Assembly (NCBI GenBank): GCA_018374355.1
Contig: JAHAFI010000033.1
Location: 1-32,908, forward strand
From: Clostridiales bacterium
Lineage (GTDB): Bacteria; Bacillota; Clostridia; Lachnospirales; Lachnospiraceae
Direction of reading: 5' to 3'
Length of the DNA stretch: 32,908 nucleotides
Each line of letters starts with the position of its first letter. The first letter of the stretch is position 1. This document shows, piece after piece, positions 15,706 through 23,762 of the stretch. The notes under the pieces were generated by a model. That model had not been told where the DNA came from, did not search any database, and saw nothing but the letters and a program-made list of their open reading frames with translations. A program made the position numbers and the translations under genes.

Positions 15706-16590
15706 TCAGTTCAGCAATTCTGCTTCCACCTGTTCAAATCCCAGCCGCTCGATGGTATCTGAAAAGCGCTCACCAGCCACTCCCTGATCACGGAACAGAA
15801 GGATGGCTTTCTCTGTCACTGCCAGAACCTCTTCTTTGGAAGTAAAAATTTTATTTAACGGGGTACCCCGTTTCACTTTCTTTCCCCAGCGGCCGCCAAT
15901 ATAGATTTTATAGCCGTATGTACCGCCTTTCAGTGCGTCAAATCTGCATTTTTCCCTGCATCGTCCGCAGTGAATGCAAAGACTTTCATCAATTTTCAGA
16001 ACTCCGTCCTGCACTTTGGCTGCATCCACGGGACAGGCCGTTTCCATGGAACATTTTTTGCAGCCCTTACATTCCTCCTCATGAAAATCGGGAATCCACT
16101 GTCCCACGATCCCCAGATCATTCAGATCCGGCTTTACACAGTTATTGGGACAGCCGCCTACCGCAATTTTAAACTTGTGGGGCAGTTTTACCGTGTGATA
16201 GCCCAGATAAAATTTCTCATGAATCTCCTCGGACAACCCGAAAGTGTCCAGAAGACCATACTGGCAGGTAGTTCCTTTACAGGACACCACCGGGCGCACC
16301 AGAGGACCTGTTCCTCCGGTAATCAGCCCCTCTTTTCCGATAAATTCTCTAAATTCTTCGATTTTATCAAAGGGAATCCCCTGTACCTCGATGGTCAGCC
16401 GGGTGGTAAAGGTAATATTCCCATTTCCGAATTTTTCCGCAGCCTCCGCAATCACTCTCTGCTGCTTTGCCGTTATTTTTCCATTCACCGTAATGACACG
16501 GGCGGAAAAATTATCCGTTCCTTTGTTATTTAAAAATCCAAGCCCTTTTACCCGTTTTTCTTCTTCCGGGCTGACGGTTAATGCTGCCAT
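15706..16590 (-). CDS. Small siroheme sulfite/nitrite reductase-like protein with ferredoxin domain
   Basis: The 294-residue protein begins with a ferredoxin-reductase-like half-domain (ITFTTRLTIEVQGIPFDKIEEF). It then shows the siroheme/[4Fe-4S] ligand pattern C104-x4-C109 and C147-x3-C151 (GGCPNNC). Two [4Fe-4S] ferredoxin clusters follow: C174, C177, C180, C186 and C205, C208, C211, C215. The order matches AsrC-type and other small anaerobic sulfite reductases. No AsrA or AsrB partner lies nearby, so electron donor and true substrate (sulfite, nitrite or other) are open. AGGAGG precedes the ATG. It follows a two-component system by 35 nt and is probably in the same transcript. Confidence 0.85.
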   Translation of the reverse strand: MAALTVSPEEEKRVKGLGFLNNKGTDNFSARVITVNGKITAKQQRVIAEAAEKFGNGNITFTTRLTIEVQGIPFDKIEEFREFIGKEGLITGGTGPLVRPVVSCKGTTCQYGLLDTFGLSEEIHEKFYLGYHTVKLPHKFKIAVGGCPNNCVKPDLNDLGIVGQWIPDFHEEECKGCKKCSMETACPVDAAKVQDGVLKIDESLCIHCGRCREKCRFDALKGGTYGYKIYIGGRWGKKVKRGTPLNKIFTSKEEVLAVTEKAILLFRDQGVAGERFSDTIERLGFEQVEAELLN

Positions 16591-16625
16591 CTTATCTCCT
16601 CCTGTTTTCCTTTATTGATTTTTCT

Positions 16626-18095
16626 TTATTGGTCTTTTTCCAGAGTAAACCAGAATGCCACACCATTATCAAAATTTTTCACTCCGCATTTCTGGTTCAT
16701 GGATTCCATAATTGCTTTTACAATAGACAGCCCGATTCCGCTTCCCCCGTATTCCCGGGTTCTTGCCTTGTCCACCTTGTAAAATTTGATCCAGATTTTT
16801 TCCAGCTCTTCCTCCGGAATCGGGTCCCCGGTGTTGAATACCACCGTCTTTACGGTTCCCTCTTCCTGAATGCACCGGATATCGATTTTATTTTCATGCT
16901 TTACGTGGTGGATGGCATTGGTCACATAGTTGGTCAGTACCTCTTCCACCTTAAACTCGTCTCCCCATACATACAGGGGTTCTTTCTGCCTGCAGATGAT
17001 CTCTGCCCCTGCCTGCTCCGCCAGAATTTTAGAGGACTGCAGAATCCCCTGAATCAGGGCGGTCAGATCAAAACGCTCCATATTCACCTGATCGTTGCCA
17101 AATTCCAGTTGATTCAGACTGAGAAGCTTTTTGACCATCTGATTCATTTTATTTGCCTCGTCGATAATGACCTCGCAGTAAAACTCCCTGCTCTCCGCAT
17201 CATCGCTGATATTGTCCTGCAGCCCTTCTGCATACCCCTGAATCAGGGCAATGGGAGTCTTCAGTTCGTGAGATACGTTGGACAGAAATTCCTTGCGCAT
17301 CTCGTCAATCTCTTCTTTTTTTTCTATGTCCTTCTGAAGCTCATTGTTTGCTGTTTTCAGCTCGGAGATCGTCCTCTCCAGAGTCTCCGACATCTGGTTA
17401 AAATTATGTCCCAGAATCCCGATTTCGTCCTCTCCGCCACTGGTGTATTTTGCGTCAAAGTCCAGATTTGCCATGCGCTGGGAAATCCGGGTAAGCTCGA
17501 TCACCGGACGGGTAAGCCTTCTGGAAAAAATATTGATAAAAATCGCCCCGATCACTGCGACCACTGCGCCGATGGTAAGGTAAAAACGGTTAGACAGCAT
17601 AATACTGTCCCGGATTCCTTCAATCGGTGACCGGATGATCACGGAGAGTCCTGTGTCCGACTCACCCCAGATTTCCAGAAAATCCATCTGAACCGTTTTG
17701 TCCCGGTTCCTCTGTATGGTGTAATCCTTATTTTTTTCAAGAATCACACCTTCCTCTTCCAGCAGATCATAGGTGTAACCAAAAAGGCGGATGGCCAGAT
17801 TGCTTGCATCCTCCTTGCTCAGGTTCATGGAAAAATTGATGGGCTCCTGTACATCCGTATAATCCGCCACAACAATGGCAAGATTGTTCACCGAACAAAA
17901 CTGCCGCAGTTCAATATAATTCAGGGAGTCGATTTCCTTCAAAACCTCCTGATATCCCGCCTTCAGCGTTTCCTTCTTCTCTTCCATATAATATTTTTCC
18001 ATAAATCCTACGTTGAACAGCACGATCAGCAGGAAGGCTGACAGTACAAATCCCAGAAAGGCTGCTACGATCTGCCGTCTGACTGATTTTTTCAT
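16626..18095 (-). CDS. Sensor histidine kinase with HAMP domain
   Basis: The 489-residue protein has a first membrane span (about 8-30), an extracytoplasmic sensor of about 140 residues, a second span (about 170-190), a HAMP linker, and a coiled segment. The HisKA box EFLSNVSHELKTPIALIQGY carries phospho-acceptor His276. The HATPase domain has NYVTNAIHH (N box), GDPIPEEELEKIW (G1) and GGSGIGLSIVKAI (G2). It phosphorylates the response regulator whose gene overlaps its start by four bases (ATGA). The sensor part resembles no ligand domain I can name. The architecture recalls cell-envelope stress kinases of Firmicutes. Confidence 0.93.
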   Translation of the reverse strand: MKKSVRRQIVAAFLGFVLSAFLLIVLFNVGFMEKYYMEEKKETLKAGYQEVLKEIDSLNYIELRQFCSVNNLAIVVADYTDVQEPINFSMNLSKEDASNLAIRLFGYTYDLLEEEGVILEKNKDYTIQRNRDKTVQMDFLEIWGESDTGLSVIIRSPIEGIRDSIMLSNRFYLTIGAVVAVIGAIFINIFSRRLTRPVIELTRISQRMANLDFDAKYTSGGEDEIGILGHNFNQMSETLERTISELKTANNELQKDIEKKEEIDEMRKEFLSNVSHELKTPIALIQGYAEGLQDNISDDAESREFYCEVIIDEANKMNQMVKKLLSLNQLEFGNDQVNMERFDLTALIQGILQSSKILAEQAGAEIICRQKEPLYVWGDEFKVEEVLTNYVTNAIHHVKHENKIDIRCIQEEGTVKTVVFNTGDPIPEEELEKIWIKFYKVDKARTREYGGSGIGLSIVKAIMESMNQKCGVKNFDNGVAFWFTLEKDQ

Positions 18096-18772
18096 GATAC
18101 CACCTCAAATTTGTACCCCATGCCCCAGATGGTTTTGATGTAATCGCCTTTCTCTCCCATCTTGCTTCTCAGCTTTTTCACATGGGTATCAATCGTCCGG
18201 GCATCCCCGAAATAATCATAATTCCACACATGGTTCAATATTTTTTCTCTGGAGAGAGCAATTCCCTGATTTTCCATAAAATACGTCAGAAGTTCAAATT
18301 CCTTATAACTCAGTTCGATGGATTTTCCGTCTACCGTAACCAGATGAGCCGTCTTGTTCAGCACGATGCCCCCGATGTTCAGCACTTCCTCCTGCTCTCC
18401 AATCCCGCTTCTTCTCAAGATCGCCTCTACACGGGCTACCAAGATCTTCGGGCTGAAGGGTTTCGAGATATATTCATCCACTCCCAGCTCGAATCCCAGC
18501 AATTCATCCCTCTCGTCGCTTTTTGCCGTCAGCATGATAATCGGGATTTTGGAATGAGAACGGATTTCCCGGCATACCTGCCAGCCGTCCATTTTCGGCA
18601 TCATTACATCCAAAATGATCAGCGCGATATCCTTCTCTTCAAAGAATAGGTCTACCGCCTCTTCACCGTTTGCCGCTTCCAAAACCACAAAATCTTTTTT
18701 CACAAGGAAGTCTTTTACCAGCTTCCGCATTCTGCTTTCATCGTCTACCACAAGGATTTTTAACTTTCCCAT
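18092..18772 (-). CDS. OmpR/PhoB-family response regulator
   Basis: The 226-residue regulator has a receiver domain (ILVVDDE acidic pocket, Asp55 in LDVMMPKMDG, Thr in MLTAKSDE, Lys in SKPF) and a winged-helix DNA-binding domain ending RTIDTHVKKLRSKMGEKGDYIKTIWGMGYKFE. It overlaps the kinase gene by four bases. A good site (GGAGG) precedes the ATG. Targets are unknown; the downstream siroheme reductase is the nearest candidate. Confidence 0.95.
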   Translation of the reverse strand: MGKLKILVVDDESRMRKLVKDFLVKKDFVVLEAANGEEAVDLFFEEKDIALIILDVMMPKMDGWQVCREIRSHSKIPIIMLTAKSDERDELLGFELGVDEYISKPFSPKILVARVEAILRRSGIGEQEEVLNIGGIVLNKTAHLVTVDGKSIELSYKEFELLTYFMENQGIALSREKILNHVWNYDYFGDARTIDTHVKKLRSKMGEKGDYIKTIWGMGYKFEVVS

Positions 18773-18829
18773 TTCGCTGCCTCCTGCCTGTACTTAACGG
18801 TTTTATACCATTTTCTTTAAACAGTATAC

Positions 18830-18864
18830 CCGGTAAATATGTTTCTTCTGTGTCCATTTACCGG
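18830..18864. repeat. 9-bp inverted repeat between regulator gene and DUF4203 gene
   Basis: CCGGTAAAT (18830-18838) and ATTTACCGG (18856-18864) are perfect inverted copies 17 nt apart. They lie directly after the DUF4203 gene stop and upstream of the response-regulator gene. No T run follows, so a regulator operator or processing hairpin is as likely as a terminator. Confidence 0.45.
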
Positions 18865-18866
18865 TT

Positions 18867-19457
18867 TCACTCCATTTTTTTCGTTGTGTTCCACTGAAAA
18901 ATCATTCCACAGACTGAAAAAGCTGCTCCCATTCCCAGCATATACAAAGGATTGTCCCATTTTAACAGTCCTGTGATTCCCGATGCCACACTGATACCGC
19001 CGCTGATCGCCGTACTGAGAATAATACTGGGACGGGCAAACTTTACGATCAAAGCTCCTACCCCAATTCCCGCCACTGCTCCAAAAGCCAGCAGCAAAAG
19101 CTCCGTCTTGTCATTCATTTCTATGAGATTTTTCACGGAGAAGCATGCGGAGACCGTCATCAGCCAGCCCAGCAAAAACGCTCCCACCAGATAGATTTCA
19201 TAGGCCAGCACGCCCAATACCACTCCGCAGCCTGCCCCTGCTGCAAGGATAACGCCGGTTTTATCCGAAAAAATGCTGCCCGCCGCCAATCCGCCTAAAA
19301 GTCCGATCAGAAATCCACAGCCTGCGACCCAGAATTTCAGCAGCTTATAGCCCAGAAAGCAGTTTAAAAGACCGAACAGCAGCTTCACCATCAGCCACAG
19401 GGCGGCTATTTCTGCCAAGATTCCTGCAATTTCTGTATATTTTCCCAATACTTCCAT
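18867..19457 (-). CDS. DUF4203-like small membrane protein
   Basis: The 196-residue hydrophobic protein has about seven predicted spans, rich in Gly and Ala (GCGFLIGLLGGLAAGSIF; GAVAGIGVGALIVKFA). The pattern fits the DUF4203/TMEM198-like group, whose function is unknown. The start is taken at the second ATG (19457) because AGAGGAG is eight bases before it but only two bases before the first (19463). The upstream gene stop overlaps this start region, so translation is likely coupled. Confidence 0.7.
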   Translation of the reverse strand: MEVLGKYTEIAGILAEIAALWLMVKLLFGLLNCFLGYKLLKFWVAGCGFLIGLLGGLAAGSIFSDKTGVILAAGAGCGVVLGVLAYEIYLVGAFLLGWLMTVSACFSVKNLIEMNDKTELLLLAFGAVAGIGVGALIVKFARPSIILSTAISGGISVASGITGLLKWDNPLYMLGMGAAFSVCGMIFQWNTTKKME

Positions 19458-19459
19458 CC

Positions 19460-20101
19460 TCATCTCTCCTCTTCACTGATTCCCAGAATGTCCAGAAGCT
19501 TTGGATGTCCATAAGCCCCGTCTGCCTGAAATACATCCACATGCTCCTGATCCTCGCTCCGGTCCGAGTACGCCGGAAACAGAAAACCGCATTCCGGTTT
19601 TCCCGGCTCAAAATCTCCCGTCACCGGACAGACCGCACAGATCAGATACTGGTACACCTCTTCCGATTCCCACAGTCTTTCATGGTCTGCTGCCTTTCTG
19701 GGAATATCGTAGCAGTCATGGAAAACAAACACCCCATATGCATGATTTGATTTGTATTTTTCTGCAAACAGATCGTAAAAGGTGTCCATCAGAGCGTCAT
19801 TTTTCAATCCGCAGGACCGCATTCCCATAAGAAGCTGCCACATCCCGCCTGCACCCTGTCCCTCCGGGGAAAATTTGTATCTTTTCAGATTCCGGTTAGT
19901 GTCGGAGAATGGAATCGCCTTGGCAATCCCAAGATTCTTCTCCTTGTCCTTAGCGGAGAGCTTCAAAAAGTTTATATTAAACGTTCCATCGATAAATCCG
20001 TCAGCGTCCATATAGCTTCCGGCGATTCTTGTCATGGAGGTTCTTTTTACTGTCATTCTTCTGGTCAGTTCCAGCATATCTTCTCTGTTTATCATGGTCA
20101 T
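19460..20101 (-). CDS. DUF4317-family protein, short form
   Basis: The 213-residue soluble protein begins MTMINREDMLELTRRMTVKR, then SMTRIAGSYMDADGFIDGTF, and has ESEEVYQYLICAVCPVTGDF and ECGFLFPAYSDRS. I recognise this as the N-terminal part of the DUF4317 family, found mainly in Lachnospiraceae and relatives. Full-length members are nearly twice as long, so this is a short form or truncated at a natural stop; no continuation is visible, since the next gene begins at once in a different family. Function is unknown. AGGAAAG precedes the ATG, and a promoter is seen at 20173-20201. Confidence 0.7.
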   Translation of the reverse strand: MTMINREDMLELTRRMTVKRTSMTRIAGSYMDADGFIDGTFNINFLKLSAKDKEKNLGIAKAIPFSDTNRNLKRYKFSPEGQGAGGMWQLLMGMRSCGLKNDALMDTFYDLFAEKYKSNHAYGVFVFHDCYDIPRKAADHERLWESEEVYQYLICAVCPVTGDFEPGKPECGFLFPAYSDRSEDQEHVDVFQADGAYGHPKLLDILGISEEER

Positions 20102-20172
20102 TCTCTTTTCTTTCCTATCTGTGAATTATCTATTTTGATGTTTTGAAATACTTTTGGATTTTCACAGCTTAT

Positions 20173-20201
20173 ATTTTACTGCATAATCCCGCAGATTACA
20201 A
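20173..20201 (-). promoter_or_regulatory. Promoter for the DUF4317-DUF4203 pair
   Basis: Minus strand: TTGTAA (20201-20196), 17 nt, TAAAAT (20178-20173). It is back to back with the polymerase promoter 18 bases away. Confidence 0.6.
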
Positions 20202-20219
20202 CGAGGAAAGATTTTTCCA

Positions 20220-20248
20220 TTGTGTATATTTGGGAATTCATTTAAAAT
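20220..20248 (+). promoter_or_regulatory. Promoter for the Y-family polymerase operon
   Basis: TTGTGT (20220-20225), 17 nt, TAAAAT (20243-20248). I looked for a Firmicutes LexA box (GAAC...GTTC type) here and saw none, so SOS control is not evident. Confidence 0.55.
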
Positions 20249-20293
20249 AATAATAGATAATCACGAAATCCTAAAAACAGGAGGTGCTGCAGA

Positions 20294-21559
20294 ATGGCTC
20301 ACCGAATTTATCTTGCCATCGACTTAAAATCTTTTTACGCTTCCGTAGAGTGCCGGGAACGGGGGCTTGATCCCCTGACTACAAATTTAGTGGTCGCTGA
20401 CCCGGAACGAACGGAAAAAACCATATGTCTTGCAGTTTCCCCCGCCATGAAGGCGCTGGGTGTGCCGGGACGATGCCGCGTTTTTGAAATCCCAAAGCAT
20501 ATCGACTACATCATGGCGCCGCCGCGGATGCAGCTTTATATCGATTATTCCGCTGAAATTTACAGCATTTATCTGAAATATATCGCCAAAGAAGATATCC
20601 ATGTGTACAGTATTGACGAGATTTTTGCCGACGTAACGGATTATCTGGCTATGTATCAGATGACGGCAAAAGAACTGAGCATGCTCATGATGGATGATGT
20701 CTGTCAGCAGACAGGCATTACCGCAGCCTGCGGCATCGGAACCAATCTGTATCTGGCAAAAATTGCTTTGGACATTACTGCAAAGCATTCTCCCGATCAC
20801 ATTAGTTTTCTGGACGAGATGACTTATCGAAAAACCCTGTGGAATCATAAACCCCTCACGGATTTCTGGCGTGTGGGAAAAGGCATTGCCGCCCGGCTGG
20901 CAGGCTGCGGCATTTATACCATGGGGGAGCTGGCCCACGCCGACGAAAATCTGCTTTACCGGATGTTTGGCATTGATGCTGAACTTCTGATCGATCACGC
21001 ATGGGGAGAGGAACCTGCTTTAATGTCCGATATTAAAAATTATAAATCAAAAACTAATTCCATCGGAAGCGGTCAGGTGCTGGGATGCGACGTAAATTTT
21101 GAGGGCGGAAGACTCATCGTAAAGGAAATGGCTGATATGCTCAGTCTGGAACTTGTAGACAAAGGCCTTGTGACAGATTCCGTCACCCTGCATATCGGTT
21201 ACAACCTCCGTTTCGAGAGTAAACCTGCTCACGGCACACAGACCATGACCCTCACCACAAGCTCTGCCAAAAAACTTATGGAATGCACCGAAGCCCTTTA
21301 TGAACGGATTGTCAGCCGTCACCTGCCCATCCACCGGATCACCCTCACCTTTAATAACGTGGTGGATGAAAGGTATCAGCAGTACGACCTTTTTACCGAT
21401 CCGGCCCAACTGGAACGGGAGCATAAGCTCCAAAAGGCAATGCTGGATATCAAAGGAAAATTTGGAAAAAATGCCATCCTGAAAGGAATGAATCTTCAGG
21501 AAGGCGCCACCGCTATGGAACGGAACCGTCAGATTGGAGGACATCGAAGTGGAGAATAA
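20294..21559 (+). CDS. Y-family DNA polymerase (DinB/UvrX-like)
   Basis: The 421-residue translesion polymerase shows the catalytic carboxylates in YLAIDLKSFYASVE (Asp10) and YSIDEIFADVTDYL (Asp108, Glu109), the fingers residues of AVSPAMKALGVPGRCRVFE, and the helix-hairpin-helix thumb DFWRVGKGIAARLAGCGIYT. The C-terminal little-finger domain is complete. It copies damaged templates with low fidelity. The pairing with a downstream YolD-like gene places it in the Firmicutes UvrX/YqjW group rather than with housekeeping DinB. AGGAGG (20279-20284) lies nine bases before the ATG. Confidence 0.92.
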   Translation: MAHRIYLAIDLKSFYASVECRERGLDPLTTNLVVADPERTEKTICLAVSPAMKALGVPGRCRVFEIPKHIDYIMAPPRMQLYIDYSAEIYSIYLKYIAKEDIHVYSIDEIFADVTDYLAMYQMTAKELSMLMMDDVCQQTGITAACGIGTNLYLAKIALDITAKHSPDHISFLDEMTYRKTLWNHKPLTDFWRVGKGIAARLAGCGIYTMGELAHADENLLYRMFGIDAELLIDHAWGEEPALMSDIKNYKSKTNSIGSGQVLGCDVNFEGGRLIVKEMADMLSLELVDKGLVTDSVTLHIGYNLRFESKPAHGTQTMTLTTSSAKKLMECTEALYERIVSRHLPIHRITLTFNNVVDERYQQYDLFTDPAQLEREHKLQKAMLDIKGKFGKNAILKGMNLQEGATAMERNRQIGGHRSGE

Positions 21560-21941
21560 ATATACGGAGGATTATTATATAAGACCCGCCCGCTCCCCTG
21601 TACGGGCAAAAATGGACCGTCTGGAGCGAGCCAAACAGTTTGCTCCCTTTGCCGCCCTGAAAGGCTATCCCGACGCCCTTCGGAAAAAGGAAAAGGTTGT
21701 TGTGGAAAAAATATCTCTCTCAGACGAAAGTTCCCGCATTCTGAACCTGAAAATGCAGCAGATTCAGAAGCGGGACATGATAACGGTTGTATATTTTTTT
21801 AAAAACGAATATTTGAAGCTTACCGGTATGGTCTCTCGGATAGATTCTACTTCCCGGATTTTGAAAATCGTCAATACGAATATTCCCTTTGACGATATCT
21901 ATGATATTTCCGGAGAAAAGATCCGTATTGACGATGTTTAA
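21549..21941 (+). CDS. YolD-like protein
   Basis: The 130-residue protein carries the YolD-like signature RAKMDRLERAKQFAPFAALK followed by a beta-rich half (ITVVYFFKNEYLKLTGMVSRI and KIVNTNIPFDDIYDISG). YolD-like genes pair with Y-family polymerases in Firmicutes and are thought to act as UmuD-like accessory factors; that role is inferred. A GTG start at 21549 is chosen because GGAGG (21536-21540) precedes it by eight bases; it overlaps the polymerase stop by 11 bases, so the two are translationally coupled. It ends convergently, four bases into the DUF2284 gene on the other strand. Confidence 0.8.
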   Translation: MENKYTEDYYIRPARSPVRAKMDRLERAKQFAPFAALKGYPDALRKKEKVVVEKISLSDESSRILNLKMQQIQKRDMITVVYFFKNEYLKLTGMVSRIDSTSRILKIVNTNIPFDDIYDISGEKIRIDDV

Positions 21942-22474
21942 AAGAAAATGCAGCTAAAATATGTCACGGTGTCTTTTCCGTTGATATAATGGATCCCTGC
22001 CGTTTTTGCCAGACGGTTCACTTCCACTCCGTAGCTTTCGATGGAGGGATGCAGCTTGTCCGGAAATCTGCAGGGTTCCTCCGGGTATGTACAATTTTCG
22101 CATCTTGCACAGCCTTCGGTGGACAGCACCATCATATGCTCAAAATGTTCCCGGAACAGTTCTACCACTGCCGGTTCCATTTTTTCATGCTCCTGCTTTC
22201 CGCTGATCATTCCCTCCCAGTCGAAGGAATCCTCCAGCTCGTGTTTGGTGGTAAATACGAAAACGTTTTCATAGGCTTTCATCTTTTTTTCGCATTCCTC
22301 CAAAGCCCCTACTCCCGGCGGGCACGCCCATGTTTTTCCGTAGCATCCGCAGACATTGTCTTCACATAATTTCCGGACGCCTTTTGATACGACGAGATCC
22401 TCTGTTTTTACAAATCCGTATTCGTGGATGCCCAATTTGTTTTTTTCCTGCGCAATAGCTTCCTGAATCGTCAT
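21938..22474 (-). CDS. DUF2284 predicted metal-binding protein
   Basis: The 178-residue protein is rich in cysteines in family-typical places: CEDNVCGCYGKTWACPPG near the N-terminus and CARCENCTYPEEPCRFP in the middle, as expected for DUF2284. Function is unknown; metal or Fe-S binding is inferred from the cysteines. ATG 22474 is chosen because AAGGAG lies seven bases before it; the longer frame to 22564 lacks such a site. It stands alone on the minus strand. Confidence 0.82.
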   Translation of the reverse strand: MTIQEAIAQEKNKLGIHEYGFVKTEDLVVSKGVRKLCEDNVCGCYGKTWACPPGVGALEECEKKMKAYENVFVFTTKHELEDSFDWEGMISGKQEHEKMEPAVVELFREHFEHMMVLSTEGCARCENCTYPEEPCRFPDKLHPSIESYGVEVNRLAKTAGIHYINGKDTVTYFSCIFF

Positions 22475-22523
22475 TTCGTTTCTCCTTCTGCTTTTTTCGT
22501 ACAATTCCTTTTTCATATATAGC

Positions 22524-22564
22524 TTGATTATTGATAATGTAACACGGCTGTGTAAAATAATCAA
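22524..22564. promoter_or_regulatory. Nested dyads upstream of the DUF2284 gene
   Basis: TTGATTATT (22524-22532) and AATAATCAA (22556-22564) are perfect inverted copies. Between them lies a second dyad, ACACGGCTGTGT (22542-22553). A possible minus-strand promoter (TTGATT, 17 nt, TACATT) overlaps both. This looks like an operator region; the regulator is unknown. Confidence 0.4.
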
Positions 22565-22649
22565 TTGAAAAAAGGCAAAGTAGCACTGTTCAGGTAACAG
22601 TTCAGCCTTCTACTGTCCCACGAAGCGTTGACTTGCCAAAAATCAAACA

Positions 22650-22682
22650 GCAGGGCACTGTCATATCACCACAGTGCCCTGC
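22650..22682 (-). terminator. Terminator of the rubredoxin-rubrerythrin operon
   Basis: GCAGGGCACTGT (22650-22661) and ACAGTGCCCTGC (22671-22682) form a perfect 12-bp stem. On the minus strand TGTTTGATTTTTGG follows, a usable T tract. Confidence 0.8.
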
Positions 22683-22709
22683 CATCTTCCTTTATTTCTG
22701 CAAAAAATT

Positions 22710-23762
22710 TTAATAGTTCTCACAGTTAATCTCAAAATATGCCTGTGGGTGCGCACATGTCGGGCAGATTTCCGGCGCTTCTGTGCCTACCACGATATGT
22801 CCGCAGTTGCGGCATTCCCAAACTTTTACTTCGCTCTTTGCAAACACCTCTGCCATTTCCACATTTTTCAGCAATGCACGGTAACGCTCTTCATGATGCT
22901 TCTCAATAGCCGCTACCATACGGAATTTTGCTGCCAGTTCTGCAAATCCTTCTTCTTCTGCTGTTTTTGCAAAACCTTCGTACATATCCGTCCACTCGTA
23001 ATTTTCGCCTTCTGCTGCCGCTTTCAGGTTTTCTTTGGTATCGCCAATTCCTTCCAGCTCTTCAAACCACATTTTTGCATGTTCTTTTTCGTTGTCAGCA
23101 GTCTTCAGGAAAAGAGCTGCGATCTGCTCAAATCCTTCTTTTTTCGCTTTGGATGCAAAATATGTATATTTATTTCTTGCCTGTGACTCCCCTGCGAAAG
23201 CTGCCTCCAAATTTTTCTCTGTCTGTGTTCCTGCATATTTGCCCATTGTTTTTTCCTCCTCTGTTTTGTCATTACATGGTAGCAATTTTAGTAATTTTTT
23301 TGCTGTCTCCGCCGGAAAATCTTCCGTCGGTGGATTTTCAATAAGTTCTCTGAGAAGCCCGTGTGTATTTCCACTCTGGGGGAGCATATATCCCGCCTCC
23401 CGGAGCAGATCTTCTCCTATCAAACGATTGGATTTTTCAAACGCCTTCATAAGACGGAACAATCCGTTTTTGTCAGTATCTGCCGCTATCCGGCGCGCAA
23501 TTGTTTCCTGTTTTGCTTTGCTTTTTGCCATACTGTTCAAAACAGCAACAACCTCCGGCTCTTTTTTCTGCTGGGGCGGCATTTCCACCGGAACCATACT
23601 GATTGCGCCGCTGGGACAGGCCTCAGCGCAAATACCGCATCCGGTGCATTTCTTTACATCAATGATACTGTCTTCTGTGTCTGTTGCTCCCACGGGACAT
23701 ACATAAAGACACAGGCAGTCCTTTGTACAAAGACGCAGGTTCCTTACTGCTATCTTTTTCAT
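22710..23762 (-). CDS. Ferredoxin-rubrerythrin fusion with an internal rubrerythrin start
   Basis: The 350-residue frame begins with a two-cluster ferredoxin-like domain. The second cluster is standard (C39, C42, C45, C49); the first has unusual spacing (C12-x3-C16-x-C18-x3-C22-P). A helical linker (about 60-172) follows, then a complete rubrerythrin: the ferritin-like di-iron domain (ESQARNKY, EKEH, EKHHEERY) and a C-terminal rubredoxin domain with two CxxC pairs. Rubrerythrin reduces hydrogen peroxide in anaerobes. At residue 173 the frame passes MGKYAGTQTEKN, the usual rubrerythrin N-terminus, and AGGAGG stands nine bases before that ATG (23246). So the gene may yield both the fusion and a free 178-residue rubrerythrin. 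The start overlaps the upstream rubredoxin gene by four bases. Confidence 0.85.
   Translation of the reverse strand: MKKIAVRNLRLCTKDCLCLYVCPVGATDTEDSIIDVKKCTGCGICAEACPSGAISMVPVEMPPQQKKEPEVVAVLNSMAKSKAKQETIARRIAADTDKNGLFRLMKAFEKSNRLIGEDLLREAGYMLPQSGNTHGLLRELIENPPTEDFPAETAKKLLKLLPCNDKTEEEKTMGKYAGTQTEKNLEAAFAGESQARNKYTYFASKAKKEGFEQIAALFLKTADNEKEHAKMWFEELEGIGDTKENLKAAAEGENYEWTDMYEGFAKTAEEEGFAELAAKFRMVAAIEKHHEERYRALLKNVEMAEVFAKSEVKVWECRNCGHIVVGTEAPEICPTCAHPQAYFEINCENY

Noticed and set aside
20102..20293. LexA (SOS) box at the polymerase promoter
   Set aside because: No GAAC-N4-GTTC type palindrome could be found.
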